A stretch of DNA of 64,000 nt from contig CAVSZI010000007.1 in assembly GCA_963732345.1 (NCBI GenBank), positions 1 through 64,000 on the forward strand. The letters run 5' to 3'. Position numbers and translations under genes: made by a program. This document shows, in pieces, positions 42,212 to 50,450 of the stretch; positions within the stretch are counted from its first letter, which is position 1; each line of letters begins with the position of its first letter. Source of the DNA: Bog-532 sp963732345. GTDB taxonomy: Bacteria; Actinomycetota; Actinomycetes; Streptosporangiales; Streptosporangiaceae. The notes beneath the pieces were generated by a model. That model was given only the letters and a program-made list of their open reading frames with translations. It was not told the DNA's origin and made no database searches.

Positions 42212-44218
42212 CGGCCGGCTCCGGTCATGGTCGCGGTCAGGGCCCGGCCCGCGGCCGAGGCGGCCTGCTCGTCGGCCACGCCCATCGCCAGCGCGACCCG
42301 GCGCGCCTCCAGCACTGCCTCCAGTACCGTTCTGGGTGCCACGCAGTCGCCGGCCCGGCGGGTGTGCGGCCGGTGCAGGTACAAGGTCTCCTCCGGCAGC
42401 CGGTGCCCGCAGTGCACCAGGAGCGCGCACTCCACCGTGCGCTGCTCTCCGGTCCACCGGTCCTCCAGCAGCACATGATCGTCGGTGACCACCCGGAGCA
42501 GGCTGCGCAGCTCGCGGTGGACGCCCGCGCGCTGCAGCCGTGAGTTGGCCTCGGCGAGGTCGCCGGTGAGGGCCAGCTGGGCGCCGGCGATCTGGTCTTG
42601 GGTGACGATCGACGTGGCCCGGCCGTTCGCGGCCAGCAACTCGGCGACGCCGACCCCGACCGGTCCGCCGACCGGGTCGAACACCACCACCCGCCCGGCC
42701 GGCAGCTGGCCGAGCGTACCGGAGCTCACCCGGGTGAGCAGGTCGGCGGCCTCCAGCACGCACGCGCCCGCGGCGATGCGGTAATCGCGGGCCGGCGACA
42801 GAGCCCGTGGCCAGCAGCACGCGCATGCGCTTGGCCAGCGCGTCGTCCACCTCCGACGCGGCCACCTCGTGCTCCAGCGCGACCGTCACGCCCAGCCGCT
42901 CCAGCTCCCGGCGCCACCAGTCCACCACCACGCCCAGCCGCTGCCGTCCGTGGACCAGGGCCGCCGTCTTTAGCATGCCGCCCAGCTCCGGTCCGCGTTC
43001 GGCCAGGAAAACGCGGTGCCCGCGCTCGGCCAGCACGCGGGCGGCTTCCAGGCCGGCCGGGCCGCCGCCGACGACCAGCACCGGGCTGGGGGCTAGATCG
43101 GGGACGGCGGTGTCGCCGTCGTCGAGCTCATGGCCGCTGCTGGGCTCGATGACGCAGGTGATGACCGGATTCCGGTTGTCCCGCACCATGCACGCCTGGT
43201 TGCACAGCAAGCAGGGGCGGATTCGTCCCGCCTCGCCGCTGCGCAGCCGCGCGACCAGGTCCGGATCGGTGATCTGCGCCCTGGTCATCTCCGCCAGATC
43301 GGCGGCCCCGTCGTCCAGCGCCCACTGCGCCTGCCCCGGGTCGACCACGCTGCCCTGCAGGGCCACGGGGACGGCTCCGCCTACCGCGGCCCGGATCTGC
43401 CGGCACAGCTCGATGCCCGGGCCCGGCTCGGTATGCAGGTCGGGCCGGGTCGTCGGCACCGAGTAGATCGACCCGCGCACCACCACGAGATAGTCCGCCT
43501 GGCCGGCTAGCCGCGCGGCCTGCTCGGCGGCCATCTCCGGAGTCACTCCGGCCCAGGGGGCCAGCTCATCGCAGCACAGTCGCAGCCCGAGCACCCGCCC
43601 GGGCCCGAGGGCGTCCCGGACGGCGCGCAGCACGCGCTCGGTGAGCAGCAGCCGGTCCTGGCCGTAGCCATCGTCGCGCTGATTGGTCAGCCCGGACTGG
43701 AACTGGCGCAGCAGCGAGTGCTGGCCGGCGTTGATCTCGACACCGTCCAGCCCGGATCCGGCGGCCAGCGCGGCGGCGGCGGCGAATCCGTCCACCAGCG
43801 CGTCGATCTGCGCGTCCTCCATCGCCATGGGCAGCTCGCGCGAACTCGCGTCCGGCACCCGCGACGGTGCCCACAGCGCGGACTGGGAGAACGCCGAGGA
43901 GCCCTGCATCCCGGCGTGCCCGAGCCCGGCCAGCACCAGCGCGCCGTGCGGCCGGCAGGCCGCGACGGCCTGGGCCCAGCCCGGGCCGCACTCCGCGGCC
44001 AGCGGCGCGCGCTCGTAGGGCCAGTCCGACGGGTGCGCGCTCGCCGTTTCGGTCACGATGACGCCGCAGCCCCCCGACGCCCGCCGCGCATAGTAGGCGA
44101 CGTGCCGCGCCGAGATCTCCCGGCGCCGGGCGAGGTTGGTCTCATGCGGCCCGAACATCACCCGGCAGGGCGCGCGGCGCGGCCCAAGATCGATGGGCCC
44201 GGTCAGGGTCGTGCTCAC
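42208..44218 (-). pseudogene. FadH/OYE-family oxidoreductase (mycofactocin system type 1), one-base frameshift
   Basis: GTG 44218 with a GGAGGA site starts an OYE/FadH-like protein: FGPHETNLARRREISARHVA, the Cys motif CLLCNQACMVRDNRNPVITC, and VLVVGGGPAGLEAARVLAER. After LLATGSVAGPR (near 42790) the frame is lost; the family continues one base shifted with DYRIAAGACVLEAADLLTRV through to the TGA at 42208-42210. If the single missing base is real, the enzyme lacks its last ~190 residues; if an error, it is an intact ~670-residue first gene of the operon. The old frame runs on through the next gene without a stop. Confidence 0.8.
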
Positions 44219-44396
44219 AGCGCGGGAATCCTCCTGTGGCGATCGGCGATGACACCTGGGCGGCTCGGCGGTGGCACCCGATGCTCGTGACGCTACGGAG
44301 CGCCGCACGCCCTGTCACCATGCTTCCGGCCGCCCTTGTCCCGTCCGCTTGGGCAGGTACCCGGGGGCGCGGCCGGTACTGAGCGCCGCCTGGAGC

Positions 44397-45083
44397 TCAG
44401 CGGGACGTCAGGTCCAGTCCGTTCTGGGTGGCCTTGTAGACCGCCTCGGCGCGGCTGGCTGAGCCGAGTTTGCGCATGATGTTGCGGACGTGGAATTTGA
44501 CGGTGGTCTCCGACAGGTGCAGCTGCGCGCCGATACCCCGGTTGCTCAGGCCGTTGGCCACCAGCCGCAGCACGCCCAGCTCGCGGTCGGTCAGGGGCGA
44601 GTGTGCCGGCGGGGCGTGAATCGACCGCGCCATGGCGGCGGCCGAGCGCGAGTCGAATGCGCTTCCCCGCCGGGCGACCAGGCGGATTGAACGCACGAGC
44701 TCCAGGGTGTCGACGTCCTTGACCACGTAGCCGCACGCCCCGTGCTGAATCGCGCTGACGACCAGCGCATCGTCGACGAAGGTGGACAGCACCAGCACCC
44801 TGAGCCCTGGATACAGCTTGGTCAGCCGGGCGCACAGGCCCAGCCCATCATTGTCCGCCGCGGGCGACAGCTTCATGTCGAGCAGCACGACCGACGGGCG
44901 AGCCCGGTCAACGACGGCCAGCGCCTCTCCGGCCGAACTGGCCTCGCCCACGACCTGCAGGTCGCGCTCGCGTTCCAGCAGCGAACGCAGGCCCTGCCGG
45001 AGGATCGCGTGATCGTCGATGAGCACGATCCTGACCGGAGTCTCCCCCGCCGGGCGCGCGCGGTCCGGCTGTGCCTCAGGCAT
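44397..45083 (-). CDS. NarL/LuxR-family response regulator
   Basis: A receiver domain (RIVLIDDHAILRQGLRSLL, phospho-Asp in VVLLDMKLSP, Lys in GYVVKDVD) and a C-terminal LuxR helix-turn-helix (LTDRELGVLRLVANGLSNRG, HVRNIMRKLGSASRAEAV). Start ATG 45083 overlaps the histidine kinase stop. It lies 179 bp upstream of the OYE-ETF operon on the same strand, so it is a likely regulator of it. Confidence 0.88.
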   Translation of the reverse strand: MPEAQPDRARPAGETPVRIVLIDDHAILRQGLRSLLERERDLQVVGEASSAGEALAVVDRARPSVVLLDMKLSPAADNDGLGLCARLTKLYPGLRVLVLSTFVDDALVVSAIQHGACGYVVKDVDTLELVRSIRLVARRGSAFDSRSAAAMARSIHAPPAHSPLTDRELGVLRLVANGLSNRGIGAQLHLSETTVKFHVRNIMRKLGSASRAEAVYKATQNGLDLTSR

Positions 45084-46095
45084 CGTCGCCACGGTCCTTC
45101 GCTGACGGCCCGCGGCCGGCTTCGTTTCGCCCGGACAAGGACCCGGGCAGGGACCCGGGCACGGACCCCGGCAGGGATAGGGGGATGTCCAGGCGCAGGA
45201 AGACCCCGCCTGACGAGGAGCGGCGGATCGACAGTGTCCCGCCCAGTTCCTCCGCCATGGCCATCATGTTCGCCAGCCCCCGGTGCCGTCCGGACAGGTC
45301 CGCTGCGGACGACAGCCGCAGCGCGCGGCGCAGCTGCGCCGGGTCGCCTGTCCCGTTGTCGGAGACACTGAGCGCCACCGCGCCGGCCCGGTAACGCAGC
45401 CGGACCAGCGCGCGCGTGGCCTTGCCGTGCGCCGCGGCATTGAACAGGGCCTCCCCGGTCCATCGCAGCAATGACTGCTCGACCTGGGGGGGCAGCGGGA
45501 CGGGATGTCCTTCCAGCATCACCTTGACATGCAGGTTGGCGGGCCGGTGCACCGTGGACAGCCGCTGCAGCATGACGGGCAGCGGGGCCGCGGAGTCCTC
45601 GGCCGTCCGGTGCAGCGCGTAGATCGAGGCGCGCAGCTGCTCGGCAGCATGCCGGGTAAGGTCCTTCGCCGTGGCCAGGCGCCCGGCGATCTCACCGGCC
45701 GGGCCGCCCATACTCTCCAGCTCCGCCCGGCACACCTCGATGGTCATGCCAGCGGACAGTACGGACTGGGCCACACTGTCGTGTAGTTCGCGCGCGATGC
45801 GGTGCCGCTCGTCGTCCAGTGCCTGCCGCTGCATGGCCGTGACGAGCTGGCGCTGCGTCTCGGCGAGTTCTGCGCTGCGCGCAGCCAGGTCCCCGGCATG
45901 CCTCGTGGTCGCGTCGTACAGCTGATCGGTGCGGCCGCGCAACTGGGTCGTCGCCTGGAACAGGAACGAGTTGTGCAGCGCCACGGCGGCCTGGCTGGCC
46001 AGCACCCTCAAGATGGCGCGATCGGTACCGGCCACCTCCAGCCCCGCGCTCGGCCGTGCCGCTATGCCGCCGACCTGCTCGTGATCCAGGGTCAT
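45076..46095 (-). CDS. Sensor histidine kinase (HisKA_3 type), N-terminally truncated GAF domain
   Basis: The frame opens at 46242 but recognisable sequence begins near ATG 46095: the last strand and helix of a GAF domain (EQVGGIAARPSAG, ASQAAVALHNSFLF), a coiled coil (ARSAELAETQRQLVTAMQRQ), the phospho-His in RIARELHDSVAQSVLSAGM, and an HATPase (ALFNAAAHGKATRALVRLRY, VSDNGTG). Kinases of this group normally have one or two full GAF domains before this point. Here the upstream sequence switches to an iron-alcohol-dehydrogenase remnant, so the sensor input is probably lost. The C-terminus has PGSLPGSL-type repeats. Confidence 0.8.
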   Translation of the reverse strand: MTLDHEQVGGIAARPSAGLEVAGTDRAILRVLASQAAVALHNSFLFQATTQLRGRTDQLYDATTRHAGDLAARSAELAETQRQLVTAMQRQALDDERHRIARELHDSVAQSVLSAGMTIEVCRAELESMGGPAGEIAGRLATAKDLTRHAAEQLRASIYALHRTAEDSAAPLPVMLQRLSTVHRPANLHVKVMLEGHPVPLPPQVEQSLLRWTGEALFNAAAHGKATRALVRLRYRAGAVALSVSDNGTGDPAQLRRALRLSSAADLSGRHRGLANMMAMAEELGGTLSIRRSSSGGVFLRLDIPLSLPGSVPGSLPGSLSGRNEAGRGPSAKDRGDDA

Positions 46096-46144
46096 CGATA
46101 CCCGTACCCATCCCCGGCCACTCGTCCGTTCACCGGCGTACCGG

Positions 46145-46375
46145 TCACGACGCAGCCCGCAATAGTGCCAGCACGCCGCGCGGGAGGTCCAGCGGGCCGC
46201 CGACCTGATGGCTCGTCGCCTGCGTCGCACCCAGGATGGCATTGGTGAACGCCATGCCCGCCTCCAATGACCCCTGGGCCATGGCCGGGCGCGGGCTGGC
46301 GTCCTTCGGCCGCAGCTGGGCGGGCCGCAGATGGTTCGTGATCAGCCGGATGGCATTTAGCGCGCAGTGGTCCGG
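46145..46375 (-). pseudogene. Iron-containing alcohol dehydrogenase fragment
   Basis: The minus-strand frame reads LNAIRLITNHLRPAQLRP, then MAQGSLEAGMAFTNAILGAT and HQVGGPLDLPRGVLALL, ending TGA at 46145. This is the metal-binding middle of Fe-ADHs (HALAHQLGG...PHGxA type), with the canonical second His missing (PRG for PHG). Fe-ADHs of the NDMA-dependent methanol-dehydrogenase type are mycofactocin users, which fits the neighbourhood. Only about 75 residues remain. Confidence 0.55.
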
Positions 46376-46840
46376 GCATGGAATTTGGCCAGGGAGCGAG
46401 GTGGGAAGGGACTGTCCGCCGCGCCCCGTAGCGGGCCGGCTAGCTGGCCGGGGCTCTTTTCGGCTCTTTTCGCGCCACCGTTCGGCAGGCGGCACGTCGC
46501 TGTCAATCATCGCGAGCGTCCCCGGAAGATTGGTCACATGGACTCCTGACCTGCTATGCCAAACTTTCCCAGGATTACCTGGCTGTCAAGAGAGGCTTAC
46601 GACCGTATTTCTGGTCGGCGGGCCGCAAACGACTGGGCAGTAGCGATGCCGTCCAACCGGGTGTGCTGGTCCGCCCAGTTGGACAGGTGTCGTGGCGCCC
46701 AGGCCGGCGGACAATGGGGCTATCGGATGTGCCTTGGTTAGCAAGGCCGTGCCCCGGCTGGCGAGGCGCGCACAGGGCGGCGATTGCGGCCGCCGAGGTC
46801 GCGTGGCTGTCAGTGCGTGCGGCAAGGGAGATGAGTGTTC
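46376..46840. other. Intergenic stretch before the aldehyde dehydrogenase gene
   Basis: No gene is recognised here on either strand. The open frames are low-complexity shadows. The promoter of the aldehyde dehydrogenase gene is expected in the right-hand part; AAGGGAG at 46824-46830 is its ribosome-binding site. Confidence 0.5.
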
Positions 46841-48328
46841 ATGACAGTGACCCTGGAACGGAACGTAGAGGAGTTCCTCGGCACCCCGCGGCAGCTGTTC
46901 ATCAATGGGCAGTGGGCCGATGCGGCGTCGGGCCAGTCGTTCGAGACCCCCAACCCCGCCACGGGCGAAACCCTCGCCCGGGTCGCCGAAGGGGAAGCCG
47001 AGGACATCGACCGGGCCGTAAAGGCCGCGCGCCGGGCGTTCGAAGAAGGCCCGTGGAGCAGGATGACCCCGTCCGAGCGGGGCCGCATCATCTGGCGGAT
47101 CGGCGATCTGATCCTGGAGCACCTGGACGAGCTTGCCCAGCTCGAGTCGCTGGACAACGGGAAGCCCTTCGCGGTCGCCCGGGCCGCCGACGTGCCGTTG
47201 TCCGCCGACATGTTCCACTACATGGCCGGCTGGGCCACCAAGCTCGAGGGCAACACGATCAGCATCTCGGTGCCCTACATGCCAGGCGCCAACTTCCACT
47301 CCTATACGCTGCGCGAGCCGGTCGGCGTGGTCGGCCAGATCGTCCCCTGGAACTTCCCGCTGCTGATGGCCGCGTGGAAGATCGCCCCGGCGCTGGCCAC
47401 GGGTAACACCGTGGTGCTCAAGCCCGCCGAGCAGACCCCGCTGACCGCGCTGCTGCTCGCCGAGATCATCGCCGAGGCCGGAATCCCCGACGGAGTGGTG
47501 AATGTCGTGCCCGGCTACGGCGAGACCGCCGGGGCGGCGCTCGCGGCCCACCACGACGTAGACAAGATCGCATTCACCGGCTCCACCGAGGTAGGCAAGC
47601 TGATCGCCAATGCGGCGACGGGAAACCTGAAGAAGGTGAGCCTGGAACTCGGCGGCAAGAGCCCCAACGTCGTGTTCGACGATGCCGACGACACCGCGAT
47701 CGCGGGCGCCGCCGGCGCGATCTTCTTCAACCACGGGCAGTGCTGCGTCGCCGGGTCGCGCCTGTACGTCCAGGAGGGCCGTTTCGACGAGGTGGTCGAC
47801 GGCGTCGCCCAGATCGCCAAGTCCATCAAGCTCGGCCCCGGACTGGAGCAGGACACGCAGATGGGCCCGCTGGTCTCCGATGAGCAGCTGCGCCGCGTGA
47901 CCGGCCTTGTCGACTCCGGCATAGCCGAAGGCGCCACCGCCCTGTCTGGTGGCGGGCGCCACGGCAACCGCGGCTACTTCGTCGAGCCCACCGTGCTCAC
48001 CAACACGCACCCGGAGATGACGGTCGTGCGCGAGGAGATCTTCGGGCCGGTGGTGGTCGCTGCTCCGTTCAGCGACCTGGACGAGGTGGCTGCCGCAGCC
48101 AACGACACCCCGTACGGCCTGGGCGCGGGCATCTGGACCAAGGACATCTCCAAGGCCCACGCGCTGGCCAAGAAGATCAGAGCCGGCAGTATTTATATCA
48201 ACTGCTACAACGTGTTCGACGCGGCCCTGCCGTTCGGCGGCTACAAGCAGTCCGGCTGGGGCCGCGAGATGGGCCATGAGGTGCTTGAGGCCTATACCGA
48301 GGTCAAGGCGGTCACCACGCTGCTGTAA
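46841..48328 (+). CDS. NAD-dependent aldehyde dehydrogenase
   Basis: A 495-residue ALDH-superfamily enzyme with every core motif: VPWNFPLLMAAWKIAPALA, FTGSTEVGK, LELGGKSPNVVF (catalytic Glu), FFNHGQCCVAGSRLYV (nucleophile Cys), EEIFGPVV, and PFGGYKQSGWGREMG. It is closest to the betaine/retinal/acetaldehyde group. ATG 46841 has AAGGGAG 10 nt upstream; GTG 46835 is an alternative. It ends in a strong terminator. The nearby Fe-ADH remnant suggests an alcohol-to-acid pathway once stood here. Confidence 0.92.
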   Translation: MTVTLERNVEEFLGTPRQLFINGQWADAASGQSFETPNPATGETLARVAEGEAEDIDRAVKAARRAFEEGPWSRMTPSERGRIIWRIGDLILEHLDELAQLESLDNGKPFAVARAADVPLSADMFHYMAGWATKLEGNTISISVPYMPGANFHSYTLREPVGVVGQIVPWNFPLLMAAWKIAPALATGNTVVLKPAEQTPLTALLLAEIIAEAGIPDGVVNVVPGYGETAGAALAAHHDVDKIAFTGSTEVGKLIANAATGNLKKVSLELGGKSPNVVFDDADDTAIAGAAGAIFFNHGQCCVAGSRLYVQEGRFDEVVDGVAQIAKSIKLGPGLEQDTQMGPLVSDEQLRRVTGLVDSGIAEGATALSGGGRHGNRGYFVEPTVLTNTHPEMTVVREEIFGPVVVAAPFSDLDEVAAAANDTPYGLGAGIWTKDISKAHALAKKIRAGSIYINCYNVFDAALPFGGYKQSGWGREMGHEVLEAYTEVKAVTTLL

Positions 48329-48355
48329 CCCGAACGGTTCATGTCGGGCTCATGC

Positions 48356-48385
48356 TGGGGCCGGGCCATTCCCGGCCCGGCCCCA
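48356..48385 (+). terminator. Strong hairpin after the aldehyde dehydrogenase gene
   Basis: TGGGGCCGGGCC (48356-48367) pairs perfectly with GGCCCGGCCCCA (48374-48385) around ATTCCC. It begins 27 nt after the stop codon. Confidence 0.75.
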
Positions 48386-48434
48386 GGCCGATCGAGGACG
48401 TCATCCCGGATTGGCCGGCCCGCCTGAACCGCCG

Positions 48435-48687
48435 GTGATCTACCGGGCCCGGTTTGAGGCTTACGCCCTGGTCCAGCTCCACGGTCTGCCGCCCGAGGCC
48501 TACGGCGCGCTGCTGGACCGGGTCGTGGAACTGGTGGAGGCAACCCTGGGACGCGGTGGTGATGCCGCCCGGGGACGATCCGGCCTACCGCCGGGCTGTC
48601 TTCGGCGCCGGATGGGGCCTGCTGACCTTTCACGTCGACGACGCCGCCGGGCTGATCCGGATTTTCGGCCTCCCATGGATCGGCTGA
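48435..48687 (+). pseudogene. Small RelE-like or unknown protein gene with a frameshift
   Basis: GTG 48435 gives IYRARFEAYALVQLHGLPPE and LLDRVVELVEA; near 48545 the frame shifts and the protein continues PWDAVVMPPGDDPAYRRAVF, then GLLTFHVDDAAGLIRIFGL to TGA 48687. The size (about 84 residues) and the ending resemble RelE/ParE-like toxins or related small proteins, but no antitoxin partner is seen. One base is missing in the present sequence. Confidence 0.45.
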
Positions 48688-48692
48688 AATTT

Positions 48693-49250
48693 TCAATGGT
48701 CTGACCGGAGTACGGAGAGGCCCCGGGTGGCGAACCCGACGACGAGGTCGGCCAGGCCGGGCAGTTCGGCGGTCTGCGGCGGCCAGTAGGCGATCGAGAA
48801 GATGAGGCCCAGGATGGACTGGGTCACCGCGGCGACCTCCGGGGCAGCGGCCCCGGGCACGCACCGGGCGATGACCGCCTCCCAACGGGCCACGTACTGC
48901 TTGCGCCGGTGGTTGAAGTGGCGCTTCCATGCCCCGGTCAGTGACCGGTCCTCCCGCTGGTACACGTTGACCAGCTGTCGCTGGCTCACCGCATAGCCGA
49001 CGTGATGCCGGATCAGCCGGCTCAGATCCGCCAGCGGGTCATCGTGGACCATCGCGGTCGCGCTGACGAGCTCATCCATCGCCTCGTTGAAGAGCGCGGC
49101 GAGGATCTCGTCCTTGCTGGAGAAGTAGCGGTACAGCGTCGGCCCGCTCAGCCCGGCCCGTTTTCCCAGCTCATCGACGCCGACGCCGTGAAAGCCCTTC
49201 TCGTAGAAGGCGGCCGCGGCCGTGTCCAAGATCGTTCGTTCCCGGTCCAC
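48693..49250 (-). CDS. TetR-family transcriptional regulator
   Basis: A 185-residue TetR regulator: ILDTAAAAFYEKGFHGVGVD then LSGPTLYRYFSSKDEILAAL is the DNA-binding domain; the C-terminal ligand domain is of the acyl-CoA-responsive, KstR2-like type in overall look. ATG 49250. Near-palindromes of TGTAAACG type occur 22 and 89 bp upstream of its start and 67 bp upstream of the BadI-like gene, suggesting autoregulation and control of the ring-cleavage-type hydrolases. Confidence 0.88.
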   Translation of the reverse strand: MDRERTILDTAAAAFYEKGFHGVGVDELGKRAGLSGPTLYRYFSSKDEILAALFNEAMDELVSATAMVHDDPLADLSRLIRHHVGYAVSQRQLVNVYQREDRSLTGAWKRHFNHRRKQYVARWEAVIARCVPGAAAPEVAAVTQSILGLIFSIAYWPPQTAELPGLADLVVGFATRGLSVLRSDH

Positions 49251-49271
49251 CAGACGATCATAGCGTCCGCT

Positions 49272-49288
49272 TGTAAACGGTCGTTATC
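49272..49288. promoter_or_regulatory. Candidate TetR operator 1
   Basis: TGTAAACGGTCGTTATC, an imperfect palindrome (AACG-GT-CGTT core) 22 bp upstream of the tetR start. It shares TGTAAACG with the sites at 49339 and 50285. Confidence 0.55.
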
Positions 49289-49338
49289 CCCGTAATGCTC
49301 AGTGTCGTGCCCTTTGGCATCATCCGGCGATCGCCTGG

Positions 49339-49354
49339 TGTAAACGATCGATCG
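49339..49354. promoter_or_regulatory. Candidate TetR operator 2
   Basis: TGTAAACGATCGATCG: the same left half-site with a degenerate right half, 89 bp upstream of tetR and downstream of the BadI-like stop. Confidence 0.4.
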
Positions 49355-49423
49355 GTGGAAGAGGGGCCAGATGGCCAGGCAGATCGCGCCGGGCGTCTCA
49401 GGCGCGGTGTCCCGCCGGCGGCC

Positions 49424-50218
49424 TCAGTTGCGCCGGTAGGCGGAGAAGTCCGGGGCGCGCTTCTCGTTGAAGGCCGTGATGCCCTCCTTGGCCTCGGCGG
49501 AGTCCCCGAACAGCTTGAGGCTGGAAAAGGCCATCTGCCCGATCGCCGCGAAGTGCTCGGTGTCGATGTTCATCGACTGCTTCAGCACCTTGAGCGCGGT
49601 GGGGGAGAGGCGGAGGATCTCGTCCGCCCACGACCGGACCTCGGCCTTGAGCTGGTCGGCGGGAACGACCTTGTTGACCAGGCCCCACGCCTCGGCTTGC
49701 TCGGCGCTGTACTGACGGCAGAGGAACCAGATCTCGCGGGCGCGCTTCTCGCCGACCACACGGGCCAGGTAACCGGTGCCGAACCCGGCGTCGTACGAAC
49801 CAACTCGCGGCCCGTTCTGGCCGAACCGGGCGGTGTCCGCGGCGATCGTGAGATCGCACAGAACGTGCAGCACGTGCCCGCCGCCGATAGCGAAGCCGTT
49901 GACCGCCGCGATGACCGGCTTCGGCACGTCCCTGATGACCCGGTGCAGCATGTCGAGCTCGAACAGCCCACTGTCCGACGGCCCGTAGTCGCCGGTTTCC
50001 ATGCGCTGCTTCTGGTCGCCGCCGGTGCAGAACGCCTTCTCGCCGGCTCCGGTCAGGCAGATGACGCCAACCTCGTCGCTGCTCCACGCGCGCTTGAAGC
50101 ACTTGACCAGCTCATCGACCGTGTTTGCGCGGAAGGAGTTGTACCGCTCCGGCCGGTTGATCGTGATCCAGGCCAGGCCATGGTCGACTTCGTACGTCAC
50201 GTCAGTGAGCTGGTCCAT
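49424..50218 (-). CDS. BadI-like 2-ketocyclohexanecarboxyl-CoA hydrolase (crotonase family)
   Basis: A 264-residue crotonase-fold enzyme very like BadI/MenB: AFCTGGDQ, GFAIGGGHVLHVLCDLTIAA (oxyanion hole), FGQNGPRVGSYDAGFG, REIWFLCRQYSAEQA and AFNEKRAPDFSAYRRN. BadI opens the ring of 2-ketocyclohexanecarboxyl-CoA to pimelyl-CoA in alicyclic acid degradation. Other cyclohexanecarboxylate genes are not in the window, so the substrate is inferred. ATG 50218 is used; a palindromic operator candidate is 67 bp upstream. Confidence 0.82.
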   Translation of the reverse strand: MDQLTDVTYEVDHGLAWITINRPERYNSFRANTVDELVKCFKRAWSSDEVGVICLTGAGEKAFCTGGDQKQRMETGDYGPSDSGLFELDMLHRVIRDVPKPVIAAVNGFAIGGGHVLHVLCDLTIAADTARFGQNGPRVGSYDAGFGTGYLARVVGEKRAREIWFLCRQYSAEQAEAWGLVNKVVPADQLKAEVRSWADEILRLSPTALKVLKQSMNIDTEHFAAIGQMAFSSLKLFGDSAEAKEGITAFNEKRAPDFSAYRRN

Positions 50219-50284
50219 GGAGATGCCGTCCTTCGTTGGCCGGAGCCGTCTCGTCCGTGAGGCTACTGGAACGGAAACTACTCC

Positions 50285-50302
50285 TGTAAACGATCGTTTT
50301 CA
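50285..50302. promoter_or_regulatory. Candidate TetR operator 3
   Basis: TGTAAACGATCGTTTTCA, with the perfect 12-bp palindrome AAACGATCGTTT at 50288-50299, in the divergent region between the BadI-like and MenB-like genes. Confidence 0.6.
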
Positions 50303-50374
50303 AGGCAGCGGGAGATGATGAAAATGCTTCTGCCGGAATGACAAGTACAGCCTGGGGAGCGATTTCTCGGCTGC

Positions 50375-50386
50375 TAACGATGGTTA
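50375..50386. promoter_or_regulatory. Weak operator-like inverted repeat
   Basis: TAACGATGGTTA (TAAC...GTTA arms), 65-75 bp upstream of the MenB-like gene; it resembles the other sites only in its core. Confidence 0.3.
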
Positions 50387-50450
50387 TCGGGGAACTGCTC
50401 ATCAGGATCCCCGCCAGGCCCGGGGTCACGACTGGTAGCTCGCGTGCAGA

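Noticed and set aside
40187..44308. A natural 1373-residue double OYE fusion
   Set aside because: The region joining the two halves is Arg-rich nonsense, and the true C-terminus of the first enzyme is found one base shifted, ending in an ATGA overlap with the second.
46586..48277. 563-residue open frame opposite the aldehyde dehydrogenase
   Set aside because: Antisense shadow of a complete ALDH gene.
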